From: Micromonospora_H sonneratiae
GTDB lineage: Bacteria; Actinomycetota; Actinomycetes; Mycobacteriales; Micromonosporaceae
Assembly: GCF_042679305.1 (NCBI RefSeq)
Contig: NZ_JBHTMP010000005.1
Span: 124,001-188,000 of the forward strand
Direction of reading: 5' to 3'
Length of the DNA: 64,000 bases
Shown: positions 17,161-25,411 of the stretch, piece after piece
Layout: each line of letters opens with the position of its first letter
Numbering within the stretch: position 1 is the stretch's first letter
Translations under genes and position numbers: made by a program
The notes under the pieces: model-generated
Told to the model about the DNA's origin: nothing
Seen by the model: the letters and a program-made list of their open reading frames with translations, nothing else
Database searches by the model: none

Positions 17161-18024
17161 GTGTCAGCGGGTGGTGCCCGCCGCGGGCGGCGGGACAACG
17201 GGCTCGACGCGACGGAGTACGCCGTCGCCGGCGACGTGGACCCGCGGGTCGGTGAACACCTGCTCGACGTGCTGGCGGCAGGTGGCATCGCCGCCTACCT
17301 ACAGCCGTCCGCCGACCTCAATCCGGTGACCAGGACCACCACCGTCCCGCCCCGGCCGGTGGACCGCCTCTACGTCGACCGGGTACACCTGACCACCGCC
17401 CGTGATTACCTGACCCAACTCGCCGAGGAGGGCATGCCTCCACCACCGCCCAGCAACGAACCGGACATCGACGCCGAATGGGCCAAGATCGTCGCCGGTT
17501 ACGACACCGAGGTCAAGGTCGACGCCCGCCCCTGGCCGGCCGCCGAGGACGTACCCGCCGACCAGGAAGGGGTCCCCGATCGGACCCCTGACGAGGCGAC
17601 CGACACACCGGCGGCCCCGACCGCCACCGCCGTACGCCCCGGCCCCGCCACCACCGAGGTACGACCTCTGCTCTCGGCCACCGACATATCCGGCATCTCA
17701 GTGGGCAACCGGGCGGACGACCCGTCACTGCTGGACGGCCTGGACACGTTCGGCGCGGACCTGCCGGACGACCCGGACGAGGGCTACACCCCACCGCCCC
17801 CGCCGCCACTGCCCCAGGTGTCGAAGTTCGCGGTCACGGCCGTACTCGGCATCATCGTCGGTTTTGCGCTGCTGCTCTTTCCGAACCTGCTGCCCATCGA
17901 CCGCACCCTGGTCACGATCATCGGCTTCCTCGGCATCATCACCGGCTTCGTCACCCTGATCTGGCGACTCCGGCCGGGCGACGAGGAGGACGACGACGAC
18001 CCCGACGATGGAGCAGTCGTCTGA
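17161..18024 (+). CDS. Membrane protein with DUF308-like hydrophobic pair
   Basis: The 287-residue product starts at GTG 17161, six bases after GGGAGGGG. Its N-terminal ~100 residues form a small alpha/beta domain (EYAVAGDVDPRVGEHLLDVL) resembling DUF2007-type 'putative signal transducing' domains. A disordered acidic, Pro-rich middle leads to two adjacent C-terminal membrane helices and a tail of about a dozen Asp/Glu. The function is unknown. The much longer open frame upstream overlaps the divergent acyltransferase and is not used. Confidence 0.8.
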   Translation: MSAGGARRGRRDNGLDATEYAVAGDVDPRVGEHLLDVLAAGGIAAYLQPSADLNPVTRTTTVPPRPVDRLYVDRVHLTTARDYLTQLAEEGMPPPPPSNEPDIDAEWAKIVAGYDTEVKVDARPWPAAEDVPADQEGVPDRTPDEATDTPAAPTATAVRPGPATTEVRPLLSATDISGISVGNRADDPSLLDGLDTFGADLPDDPDEGYTPPPPPPLPQVSKFAVTAVLGIIVGFALLLFPNLLPIDRTLVTIIGFLGIITGFVTLIWRLRPGDEEDDDDPDDGAVV

Positions 18025-18037
18025 CCGGAAGGGGCCC

Positions 18038-18088
18038 GTTTCGCGAGACACTCGACACTTCTCGAACCGCGTGTAACATTCGCGAAAC
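18038..18088. promoter_or_regulatory. Inverted repeat upstream of otsA
   Basis: GTTTCGCGA (18038-18046) is mirrored by TCGCGAAAC (18080-18088), 33 bases apart, in the otherwise gene-free stretch before otsA. TAACAT at 18074-18079 lies between the arms and resembles a -10 element. It may be an operator around the otsA promoter, or a weak terminator of the preceding gene. Confidence 0.35.
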
Positions 18089-18188
18089 TTCACCTCAGTA
18101 GGAATACTGCTGTAAGTCACCTCCCCCTCACGCCACCCGGGCGTCCGGCGTTCGCGGTGGTCCCCTCGCCCGGAACCGGGGTGCCCGG

Positions 18189-19604
18189 ATGCGACAGAGT
18201 TCCCTCGTGGTGGTTTCCAACCGCCTACCGGTTGACGACAGTGTGGCCCCGGACGGTGCCTGCGAATGGCGGCGCAGTCCCGGCGGTCTGGTCACCGCCC
18301 TCCACCCACTCCTCCAACACGTTCCCGCGACCTGGGTGGGCTGGGCCGGCGGCACCGGTCCCGCGCCCGCCCTCTCCGACATCGACGGCGTACGCATGCA
18401 CACCGTGCCGTTGAGCCACGACGACGTACGGAACCACTACGAAGGCTTCGCCAACTCCACCCTGTGGCCGCTGTTCCACGACGCCGTCGAGCAGCCGGTC
18501 TACCACCGGCGGTGGTGGGAGGCCTATCAACGGGTCAACCAGCGGTTCGCCGACGCCGCCGCCCAGGCGGCCGAACCCGGTGCGACCGTCTGGATCCAGG
18601 ACTACCACCTGCAACTGGTGCCCGGTCTACTCCGTGCCCAACGCCCGGACCTGCGTATCGGCTTCTTCCTGCACGTGCCGTTCCCACCGCCGGAGTTGTT
18701 CATGCAACTGCCGAGGCGGGCCGAACTGCTCAACGGCATGCTCGGCGCCGACCTGGTGGGCTTCCAACGCGCGCAGGCGGCGCACAACTTCGCCCAACTC
18801 GCCGCCAAGGTGCTGAACCTGCCCGCCACCGACCACCGGATCGCCGTCCAGGGTCGGGAGGTGCAGATCGGGGCCTTCCCGGTCTCCATCGACATGACGG
18901 AGATGGAAGCCCTGGCCCGTCGACCGGACGTGGTGGCCCGCGCCCGCCAACTACGACACGACCTCGGCGACCCGCAGCACGTCATCCTCAGCGTCGACCG
19001 GATGGACTACACCAAGGGCATCGAGCAACGGCTCAAGGCGTACAGCGAACTGATCGCCGACGGCCACGTGAAGGTCCGCGACACGGTGATGGTCCAGGTG
19101 GCCATACCGAGCCGGGAACGGGTCGAGCAGTACCAGGTCCTGCGGGACCGGGTGGAACGTGAGGTCGGCCGGATCAACGGTGAGTTCGGGCGGGTCGGCG
19201 AACCCGCCATCCACTACCTGACCCAGCATTTCGACCGTGCCGAGTTGGCCGCCCTGTACCGGGTCGCCGACATCATGGCGGTCACCCCGCTACGGGACGG
19301 CATGAACCTGGTCGCCAAGGAGTACGTGGCCGCCCGGGTCGACGACAGCGGCATCCTCGTACTCAGCGAGTTCGCCGGCGCGGCAGCGGAGTTCTCACAG
19401 GCGTACCAGGTCAACCCGCACGACCTCGACGGCCTCAAGCTGACCCTCACCCAGGCCCTACGCGCCAGTCCCAGCGACTCGACCAATCGGATGCGGGGAA
19501 TGCGGGCCCACCTACGCAAGCACGACATCCGGGCCTGGGCCCGGGCCTATCTCACCGAACTGGACGAGACCGGCACCCTGGCCGCCCGGCTGACCGCGAC
19601 CTAG
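18189..19604 (+). CDS. otsA: Trehalose-6-phosphate synthase (GT20)
   Basis: The 471-residue enzyme transfers glucose from a nucleotide sugar to glucose 6-phosphate. The N-terminal SNRLPVD, RRSPGGLVTAL, WIQDYHLQLVPG, HVPFPPPELF, RMDYTKGIEQRL and LRDGMNLVAKEYVA motifs are all intact, covering acceptor and donor sites. The length matches actinobacterial OtsA. It acts in the cytosol in the osmoprotectant and stress-sugar pathway. No OtsB phosphatase gene is adjacent. A strong hairpin lies 12 nt past the stop. Confidence 0.95.
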   Translation: MRQSSLVVVSNRLPVDDSVAPDGACEWRRSPGGLVTALHPLLQHVPATWVGWAGGTGPAPALSDIDGVRMHTVPLSHDDVRNHYEGFANSTLWPLFHDAVEQPVYHRRWWEAYQRVNQRFADAAAQAAEPGATVWIQDYHLQLVPGLLRAQRPDLRIGFFLHVPFPPPELFMQLPRRAELLNGMLGADLVGFQRAQAAHNFAQLAAKVLNLPATDHRIAVQGREVQIGAFPVSIDMTEMEALARRPDVVARARQLRHDLGDPQHVILSVDRMDYTKGIEQRLKAYSELIADGHVKVRDTVMVQVAIPSRERVEQYQVLRDRVEREVGRINGEFGRVGEPAIHYLTQHFDRAELAALYRVADIMAVTPLRDGMNLVAKEYVAARVDDSGILVLSEFAGAAAEFSQAYQVNPHDLDGLKLTLTQALRASPSDSTNRMRGMRAHLRKHDIRAWARAYLTELDETGTLAARLTAT

Positions 19605-19615
19605 TGCCGTACTGC

Positions 19616-19655
19616 AGGGCCCCTTCTCATCCGAAGACCGACGAGAAGGGGTCCT
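19616..19655. terminator. Bidirectional terminator between otsA and hydrolase
   Basis: A 13-bp stem with one G-T pair is formed by agggccccttctc (19616-19628) and gagaaggggtcct (19643-19655), with a 14-nt loop. It sits between two convergent genes and can serve both. Confidence 0.8.
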
Positions 19656-19665
19656 GTCTTGCAGC

Positions 19666-20487
19666 TCAGCGGGATGGAATCTTCTCCAGCCAGTCGAGCA
19701 ACGCGTCGATCGGCTCACGCCACCGGGCGTCGAGCATCAGATCGTGGCCCATGCCCGGGAAGAGCAACGGTGCGCCGCCGTACCGTCGGGCCGCCCGCCG
19801 CAACGCCGCAGCCGGCACCACCCGGTCGTCCGGGCTGCCCAGCACCAGCACCGGCGGGTTGCCCACGGCCGGTTCCGGGTCACGCTGCATCAGCAACTGC
19901 CACTGGGCCCGCTTACCGGCCCGGCCCAGGCGACCGGCGTAGCCGCGAGCGGTCGCGACGGGCAGTTCCCGACTGAACAACTGGCGGCGACTGAGCCGCA
20001 GCCGACCGCCGACGATCGCGGGAAGGGTGCCGATCGGATTGCGGCGCAACGCCGTCCCAAACGTCCCCCAACCACCAAGCACCGGCGCAACCATCACCCC
20101 GGCCCGGGCCGGGTAACGCGCCAGGGCATGGGCCACCACAAGGCCACCGGCACCGTGCCCCACCAGCACCGCCTGACTTGGCAGGCCCGCAGCCACCTGG
20201 ACCACGTCATGCGCGTACGCCCGCAGCGTGGCCTCCGGCGCAGCGCCGCTGCCGCCGTGCCCGCGCAGGCTCATCGCGTGGGCCGGAAATCCCCGCGACG
20301 CCGCGTGCTCCAGCCAGTTCTCGGCGAACGCCCAGGCACCATGGCCGAAGCCCGGTACGAACAGCACCGGCGGCTTGCCCTCGTCGACCTCGGGAGTGGC
20401 GGTGAGCACCTCCCGGCGTACCGGCCGCACCGGATGCGCCCAGTCCCGCGCCCGCATCACCCGGACCTGTCCGTTCCTCGCGCTCAC
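19666..20487 (-). CDS. Alpha/beta-hydrolase-fold protein lacking the nucleophile Ser
   Basis: The ~273-residue product has the alpha/beta-hydrolase plan: LFVPGFGHGAWAF near the oxyanion strand, LRGHGGSG, a nucleophile elbow, PDDRVVP with the acid, and GMGHD with the His. At the elbow, where GxSxG is expected, the sequence is VGHGAGG, so Ser is replaced by Gly while the Asp and His remain. It may be a non-catalytic relative, may use another mechanism, or the base may be wrong. I took GTG 20487, which has GGAGG nine bases upstream; GTG 20496 and ATG 20457 are alternatives. It follows the monooxygenase gene on the same strand and may be co-transcribed. Confidence 0.82.
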   Translation of the reverse strand: MSARNGQVRVMRARDWAHPVRPVRREVLTATPEVDEGKPPVLFVPGFGHGAWAFAENWLEHAASRGFPAHAMSLRGHGGSGAAPEATLRAYAHDVVQVAAGLPSQAVLVGHGAGGLVVAHALARYPARAGVMVAPVLGGWGTFGTALRRNPIGTLPAIVGGRLRLSRRQLFSRELPVATARGYAGRLGRAGKRAQWQLLMQRDPEPAVGNPPVLVLGSPDDRVVPAAALRRAARRYGGAPLLFPGMGHDLMLDARWREPIDALLDWLEKIPSR

Positions 20488-20543
20488 CGAACCCACCCTC
20501 CGTTCGCGACTGCGGGGCTCGCAAGCTCACTCCTCGCGCTCAC
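20475..20543. repeat. Intergenic element bounded by 13-bp direct repeats
   Basis: The 13-mer gtgagcgcgagga (minus strand) occurs at 20531-20543, where it contains the monooxygenase stop codon, and again at 20475-20487, where its GTG is the likely hydrolase start. A related 12-mer (tgagcgcgagga, plus strand) lies at 28787-28798 just before the fadD start. The spacing element between the pair looks like a short interspersed sequence that supplies stop, ribosome-site and start signals. Sequences of this kind are common in Micromonospora intergenic regions as far as I recall. Confidence 0.5.
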
Positions 20544-21964
20544 GCTGGCACCTCCAACTCGTCCAGCGTGCGCTGCAACGCCCGCAGATAGTCGACGTGG
20601 CCGATCTCGAACCAGTGCCGGCTGGTGTCCTTGACCTTCGCCCGGTTGAACCGGCGGCCGGCCTCGGCCTCGATCCGGGTCCCGAAGGCAGCCGCCCGTT
20701 CCGGGGCGGTCTCCCGCAGCTTCAGCAGCCGGGCGACGGCCACGCTCTGCCAGTGGACCAACGGAAACATCCCGGAATCGGGCTGTAGCAGACCGGTGAC
20801 GGCCAGCGTCGGATAGCGCCGAGGGAAGGCGTTGAGGTAGAGCGTCGGGCGGCCCGACGCGTCCGTACCCAGGATCTCCGGAGCCAGGAACTCGAACCGT
20901 GGCAGGTACCCGGTGGCGAATACGACCAGGTCCGGCTCGATCTCCTGACCGTCGGTCAGCTCGACGCTGTAGGACCGGAACCGGGCGATCTCGGGTACCG
21001 GTGTGATCAGGCCGTGGCCGAGGTAGTAGACGAGCTGGCTGTTGGCGATCGGATGGGTCTCATAGACCTTGTGGTCCGGGCGGGGCAACCCGAAGCGGGT
21101 CAGGTCCCCCACGGTCAGTCGCAGCGTACGGTGGAACAGCCACTGACGCAGCCGCAACGGCAGCCGCATGGCCAGTACCTGGTCGTTGACCTGATCCGTC
21201 GGGCGGCCCAGCACGTACTTCGGGGCGTACCAGTAGCCGCGTCGGCTGGAGTGCCAACACTTGGCGGCCTGCTGTCCGGCCTCGACGGCGATGTCGCAGC
21301 CGGTGTTCCCGGCACCAACGACCAGCACCCGTTTGCCGCGCAGCTGCGTCGCCTCCTTGTACGCCGACGCGTGCATGACCTGGCCACGGAACTCGTCCAG
21401 ACCGTCGTACGACGGCAGCTTCGGGGACCAGTTGTGTCCGTTGGCCACCACGACGGCCGCGTATCGGGAGGTACGTTCGGTGCCGTAGCCGCCGGTGCTG
21501 CGGGTGGTGACGTCCCACCGGTGCCCGTCCACCGGCTCGACCCGTACCACCTCCGTGCCGAACCAGATGTGCGGCCGTAGGTCGAAGTGGTCGGCGTACC
21601 GTTCCAGATAGGACAGAAGCTGGCTGTGGTGCGGGTAGTCCGGCCACGAGTCCGGCATCGGGAAGTCAGGGAACTGGGTGAACGGCTTCGACGAGATCAG
21701 ATGTGTACTGGCGTAGACCGGGCTCCGGTCGTGCCGCCAGTTCCAGGCTCCGCCGACGCCGGTCTCCCGCTCGTAGCAGTCGACGTCGAAGCCGTACTCC
21801 TTGAGGTTCTTGATTGCGGTCAGGCCGCTGGCTCCGGCCCCGATGACGCAGACCGTGCCGCCCCGGTCGTAGACCGAGCGGCCGTCCGGTCGGACGGTGG
21901 CACTCCCGGCATGGTGGTCTTCGACCAGAAAGTCTGAACTGTCATGGTCGGCGGAGGTAGACAC
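20540..21964 (-). CDS. Flavin-containing monooxygenase
   Basis: The 474-residue protein has an FAD-binding GxGxxG (CVIGAGASGL), the monooxygenase signature region FRGQVMHASAYKEA and a second, NADPH-binding GxGxxG (VVGAGNTGCD), in the order of class B monooxygenases. ATGYLPRFEF is the late FAD motif. It should oxygenate a nitrogen, sulfur or ketone substrate using NADPH and O2; the substrate is unknown. GTG 21964 has AAGGAG seven bases upstream. The stop lies inside a repeated element shared with the hydrolase start. Confidence 0.9.
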   Translation of the reverse strand: MSTSADHDSSDFLVEDHHAGSATVRPDGRSVYDRGGTVCVIGAGASGLTAIKNLKEYGFDVDCYERETGVGGAWNWRHDRSPVYASTHLISSKPFTQFPDFPMPDSWPDYPHHSQLLSYLERYADHFDLRPHIWFGTEVVRVEPVDGHRWDVTTRSTGGYGTERTSRYAAVVVANGHNWSPKLPSYDGLDEFRGQVMHASAYKEATQLRGKRVLVVGAGNTGCDIAVEAGQQAAKCWHSSRRGYWYAPKYVLGRPTDQVNDQVLAMRLPLRLRQWLFHRTLRLTVGDLTRFGLPRPDHKVYETHPIANSQLVYYLGHGLITPVPEIARFRSYSVELTDGQEIEPDLVVFATGYLPRFEFLAPEILGTDASGRPTLYLNAFPRRYPTLAVTGLLQPDSGMFPLVHWQSVAVARLLKLRETAPERAAAFGTRIEAEAGRRFNRAKVKDTSRHWFEIGHVDYLRALQRTLDELEVPA

Positions 21965-22125
21965 CAAGTTTCTCCTTGTTTCCGCACGAAAGCCGAACTG
22001 CCGCCGAATCCTCTCGACTCGGGTCACCCTTTGTCCAGCCCGTGACCACACCAGTTTGCCGGCCATCCCCCTCTGCCCCGGTGCCTCGGCTTGAGGCGTG
22101 CAGGGCTTGACCGCCGGATACGCGC

Positions 22126-23016
22126 CTACCGCCGTACCGCGTACTGAAGTGCGGCAAGCAGCCCGCCAAGCGTGGGCTGACCCAGCGAGGCCTCCCGCAC
22201 CGCCGCATAGATCGCCCTGAGCGGTTCCGGTCCACGAACCTTGCGGATGACCACGGCCGGGTGCCGATTTGCCAGGCCCAGTTCGGGGATCAGACTGACC
22301 CCGAGGCCAGCGGCAACGAACCCCTGTGCCGTGGGGTAGTCCTCGCTCTGCACCACGAAGTTCGGGGTGAAGCCCGCTGCGGCGCAGCCGTCGAGGATCG
22401 CGTCCAGGCAGGGCCCCGGCCACTCGCTGCCGACCCATGGTTCGTCGGCGAGATCAGTCAGGTCGACTACCCGCTTCGAGGCGAGTCGGTGCCCCTTCGG
22501 CAGGACCACCCGGTACGGATCATCGATCAGGTGCACGAGGTGGATGCCCTGTTGAAGCCGATCGTCGGGGCGTACCACGATGGCGAGGTCCGCCCGGCCC
22601 TGGGTCACCTCCGGTAGCGGGTCTTCGGGGTCGGACATCTTGAGGTCGATCCGCACACCCGGATGCTCCTCGCGCAACCGGGCGACGGCAGGTGCCACCA
22701 GCGTGGCACCCGCCGTGGCGAAATAGCTGATCGTCACGTGCCCCGTACGCCCGGCTCGCAGATCGGCCAGCGCCGTCTCCGCTTCGGCGATCTGCCTGTC
22801 GATGATGGCGGAATGCTCGGTGAGCAGGCGACCGGCTGCGGTGGGCCGCACCCCACGGCCGACACGCTCGAGTAGCGCGACCCCGGCCTGCTTCTCCAGC
22901 GCCGCCACCTGCTGACTCACGGCGGACGGCGTATATCCCAGATTCGCCGCCGCAGCGGTCACCGACCCCGTGGTGACCACGGCACGAAGTACCTGCATGC
23001 GCCGCACGTCGAGCAT
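22126..23016 (-). CDS. LysR-family transcriptional regulator
   Basis: The 296-residue protein begins with a LysR helix-turn-helix (VTTGSVTAAAANLGYTPSAVSQQ) and continues with the two-lobed effector-binding domain. ATG 23016 is the standard LysR start; the longer frame to 23382 runs into the divergent transporter gene. It is transcribed away from the EamA transporter across a 100-base gap with an inverted repeat, the usual arrangement in which a LysR protein controls its divergent neighbour. Confidence 0.92.
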   Translation of the reverse strand: MLDVRRMQVLRAVVTTGSVTAAAANLGYTPSAVSQQVAALEKQAGVALLERVGRGVRPTAAGRLLTEHSAIIDRQIAEAETALADLRAGRTGHVTISYFATAGATLVAPAVARLREEHPGVRIDLKMSDPEDPLPEVTQGRADLAIVVRPDDRLQQGIHLVHLIDDPYRVVLPKGHRLASKRVVDLTDLADEPWVGSEWPGPCLDAILDGCAAAGFTPNFVVQSEDYPTAQGFVAAGLGVSLIPELGLANRHPAVVIRKVRGPEPLRAIYAAVREASLGQPTLGGLLAALQYAVRR

Positions 23017-23040
23017 GTAGCAAATCTTAACGGTACGTAC

Positions 23041-23069
23041 AGAACCTTTCACTTGTCCTGTCAGGTTCT
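23041..23069. promoter_or_regulatory. Candidate LysR operator
   Basis: AGAACCT (23041-23047) is mirrored by AGGTTCT (23063-23069) with 15 bases between, in the gap between the divergent LysR and transporter genes. A separate small palindrome (GTACGTAC) lies just before it at 23033-23040. Either could be the regulator's site. Confidence 0.5.
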
Positions 23070-23116
23070 CTCGGGCACCGTGCACAGCAGGATTACCGGC
23101 CAGAGAGGCGGAAACG

Positions 23117-24118
23117 ATGGTCAATGGCGGACGCAACTCGTTGACGCGGGTCGGCGTACTCGCACTGCTGTGGGGGTCCGCCTTCCTGTGGATCAAGCTG
23201 GCCTTGGACAACGGACTGACCCCGATCCAGATCACCTTCATTCGCTCCGGGCTCGGAGCGGTCGTCCTTCTCGTCCTGGCCCGTACCGCACGCCAGCGCC
23301 TGCCACGTAACCGGGCGACCTGGCGGCATCTCGTCGTGGCCGCCTTCTTTTGCAACGCGCTGCCGTTCTTCCTGTTCAGCATTGGTCAGCAGACCGTCGA
23401 CTCAGGGGTGGCCGGCGTGCTGAACGCCACCACTCCGCTGTGGTCCCTGCTGATCGGTGTCGCCATCGGCAGGGAGCACGGACTCCGTCCAGCCCGGCTG
23501 GGCGGCCTCCTACTCGGATTCGCGGGCACACTGCTGATCTTCGCGCCGTGGCAGAAAGCGGAACTTCTGAGCTGGGGCACCCTCGCCCTGCTCGGGGCTG
23601 CGGCTAGCTACGCCGTGGCCTTCGCCTACATGGGACGTAACCTCACCGCCGAGGGCACCGCTCCCCTCGCGATCTCCGCGTCCCAGCTGATCGCCGCTAC
23701 CGGGTTGGCCGCGCTGGCCCTGCCCGCCGACGGAACCGCGTCAGTGCCGCTGAATCCCACCGGCGTGATCGCCGTCGTCATTCTCGGAGTCTTCAGCACC
23801 GGATTCACCTTCCACCTCAACTACCGACTCATCGCGGAGGAGGGTGCGACCAGCGCTGCCACCGTCGGATATCTGCTACCGGTGGTCTCGGTGGCGTTGG
23901 GGGCGATCGTGCTCAACGAGAAGCCCGGCTTCCAGGTCTTCCTGGGGATGATCGTCGTACTCGTCGGCGTCGGAATGACGCGCCGGCGGAACGGGTCCCC
24001 GCAGACCGCTACGGCCACGCTGGCTGTCACCACCGCACCACGTCCGGGCCACACCAACCGTCGAAACCGCGCGGAGTCCGAACCGTGTGCTGCGCCACCT
24101 GGACGGGCAGGCACCTGA
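23117..24118 (+). CDS. EamA/DMT-family transporter
   Basis: The 333-residue protein shows about ten membrane helices in two repeated EamA halves. The first opens LTRVGVLALLWGSAFLWIKLAL; the second contains GYLLPVVSVALGAIVLNE. Such proteins export metabolites or amino acids, and the substrate cannot be told from sequence. The divergent LysR gene is the likely regulator. A hairpin with GCAAGGAAGG arms begins at the stop codon. Confidence 0.9.
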   Translation: MVNGGRNSLTRVGVLALLWGSAFLWIKLALDNGLTPIQITFIRSGLGAVVLLVLARTARQRLPRNRATWRHLVVAAFFCNALPFFLFSIGQQTVDSGVAGVLNATTPLWSLLIGVAIGREHGLRPARLGGLLLGFAGTLLIFAPWQKAELLSWGTLALLGAAASYAVAFAYMGRNLTAEGTAPLAISASQLIAATGLAALALPADGTASVPLNPTGVIAVVILGVFSTGFTFHLNYRLIAEEGATSAATVGYLLPVVSVALGAIVLNEKPGFQVFLGMIVVLVGVGMTRRRNGSPQTATATLAVTTAPRPGHTNRRNRAESEPCAAPPGRAGT

Positions 24119-24119
24119 T

Positions 24120-24173
24120 GCAAGGAAGGACCCCTTCCGGTCGCATTCTGCACGCAGAGAGGCCCTTCCTTGC
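24120..24173. terminator. Convergent-gene terminator
   Basis: GCAAGGAAGG (24120-24129) pairs perfectly with CCTTCCTTGC (24164-24173). The 34-nt loop contains a shorter secondary stem option. It separates the convergent transporter and VOC genes. Confidence 0.65.
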
Positions 24174-24223
24174 TCCCGTACCTGGAGGGCAGGTTGGCGG
24201 GCGGGAGCAGCCCACCGGCCGGA

Positions 24224-24640
24224 TCAGGCCTCGACGAATTGGGCGGCGAACGACTCGGCGGGTGGGATCGGGGTGATGACGTCGATGAGCACGCCATCCG
24301 GAGCGGCGACGATGAAATGTCGCTGCCCGAACTCCTCGCTCCGCAACGGAAGCTCCAGTTTCAGGCCGGCCCGGACCACCAGGCGCTCGTACTCGGCATC
24401 CACATCGGCCACCTCGAAGTTCAGGATCAGCCCCTGCACCGGGGACCGGTACGCCGCCGGCAGCGTTTCGTGGGTGTGGTCCAGCAGCGCCAGCTCGTAG
24501 TGCGGCGGCTCCGGTCGCCGCAGACTGACGTACCAGTCGGCCTCGAAGGTCGTCTCGAACCCGAAGTGCCGGGTGTAGAAGGTGTGGGATTCGGCGATCC
24601 GCCGGGTGCAGATGACCGGATAGAAGCTGGTCAGGTTCAT
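24224..24640 (-). CDS. VOC-superfamily (glyoxalase-fold) protein
   Basis: The 138-residue protein has the two-module VOC fold: an N-terminal SFYPVICTRRIAESHTFYTR half, and a second half with LNFEVADVDAEYERLV and GVLIDVITPIPP. Members are metal-dependent lyases, dioxygenases or binding proteins for antibiotics; this one is not assigned further. ATG 24640 has GAGGAG eight bases upstream; GTG 24649 is too close to that site. It is divergent from a TetR gene with twin operators between, so it is the likely target of that repressor. Confidence 0.85.
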   Translation of the reverse strand: MNLTSFYPVICTRRIAESHTFYTRHFGFETTFEADWYVSLRRPEPPHYELALLDHTHETLPAAYRSPVQGLILNFEVADVDAEYERLVVRAGLKLELPLRSEEFGQRHFIVAAPDGVLIDVITPIPPAESFAAQFVEA

Positions 24641-24662
24641 GTCTGGCACTCCTCCACAAGAT

Positions 24663-24716
24663 GCGTACCCTGGGTATGTTTCTTGCGGCGAAGGTAGTTG
24701 CGTACCCTGGGTATGT
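24663..24716. promoter_or_regulatory. Two identical TetR operator sites
   Basis: The 17-mer gcgtaccctgggtatgt occurs at 24663-24679 and 24700-24716, 37 bp centre to centre. Each is built around the near-perfect palindrome TACCC-T-GGGTA. They lie between the divergent VOC and TetR genes, directly before the TetR ribosome site, so binding would block both promoters. Confidence 0.8.
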
Positions 24717-24732
24717 CAAACGGGAGGCAAAA

Positions 24733-25380
24733 GTGGGTACGACATCGCGGACCAAGGCTGAGCAGCGCCGGGAGACCATGGCGGCGTTGACCGCCGAGGG
24801 GCGACGAATGTTCGGCCGCGACGGGTTCGCCGCGGTGAACCTCAACGAGGTGGCCCGAGCCGCCGGGGTGACGAAAGGTGCGCTCTACCACCACTTCGGC
24901 AGCAAGACCGGTCTCTTCCGCGCGGTGGTCGAGCAGGTGCAACGCGATGTCGCCGACCGGGTGGCCGCCGCAGCCGACGCGGAGGCCGACCCGTGGTCCC
25001 AACTCGTCGCCGGGTGCCAGGCCTTCCTCGCCGCCGGCTCCGACCCGGAGGTGCAGCGGATCATGCTCGTGGACGGTCCGACCGTGCTCGGCTGGCAGGA
25101 ATGGCGGGCCATGGACGAGGCATCCTCGGTACAACACCTCACCGAGGCGCTCACCTCGTTGATCAAGGATGGGACGCTCAGCCAGCAGCCGGTGGCGCCG
25201 TTGACCCGGCTGCTGTCCGGGGCGATGAACGAGACCGCGCTCTGGCTGGCCCAGTCGGCCGACCCGGCCGACCGGGTTGACGCCAGCGCCGCGCTGACCC
25301 GGTTACTGGAGGGAATCCGCCTGGTGCCCCCCGGCGTCGGTTCCCAGGCCGCGCAACACGGTCACGCACGGGCCGAGTGA
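24733..25380 (+). CDS. TetR-family transcriptional repressor
   Basis: The 215-residue protein has an N-terminal TetR helix-turn-helix (LNEVARAAGVTKGALYHHFGSK) and a helical ligand/dimer domain. GTG 24733 follows GGGAGG at 5 nt. Earlier in-frame starts would run through the operators and are unlikely. It presumably represses itself and the divergent VOC gene through the two identical palindromes. Confidence 0.9.
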   Translation: MGTTSRTKAEQRRETMAALTAEGRRMFGRDGFAAVNLNEVARAAGVTKGALYHHFGSKTGLFRAVVEQVQRDVADRVAAAADAEADPWSQLVAGCQAFLAAGSDPEVQRIMLVDGPTVLGWQEWRAMDEASSVQHLTEALTSLIKDGTLSQQPVAPLTRLLSGAMNETALWLAQSADPADRVDASAALTRLLEGIRLVPPGVGSQAAQHGHARAE

Positions 25381-25411
25381 GCGGGTCAGGCGCAGGCCCA
25401 GTGGACCAAGG

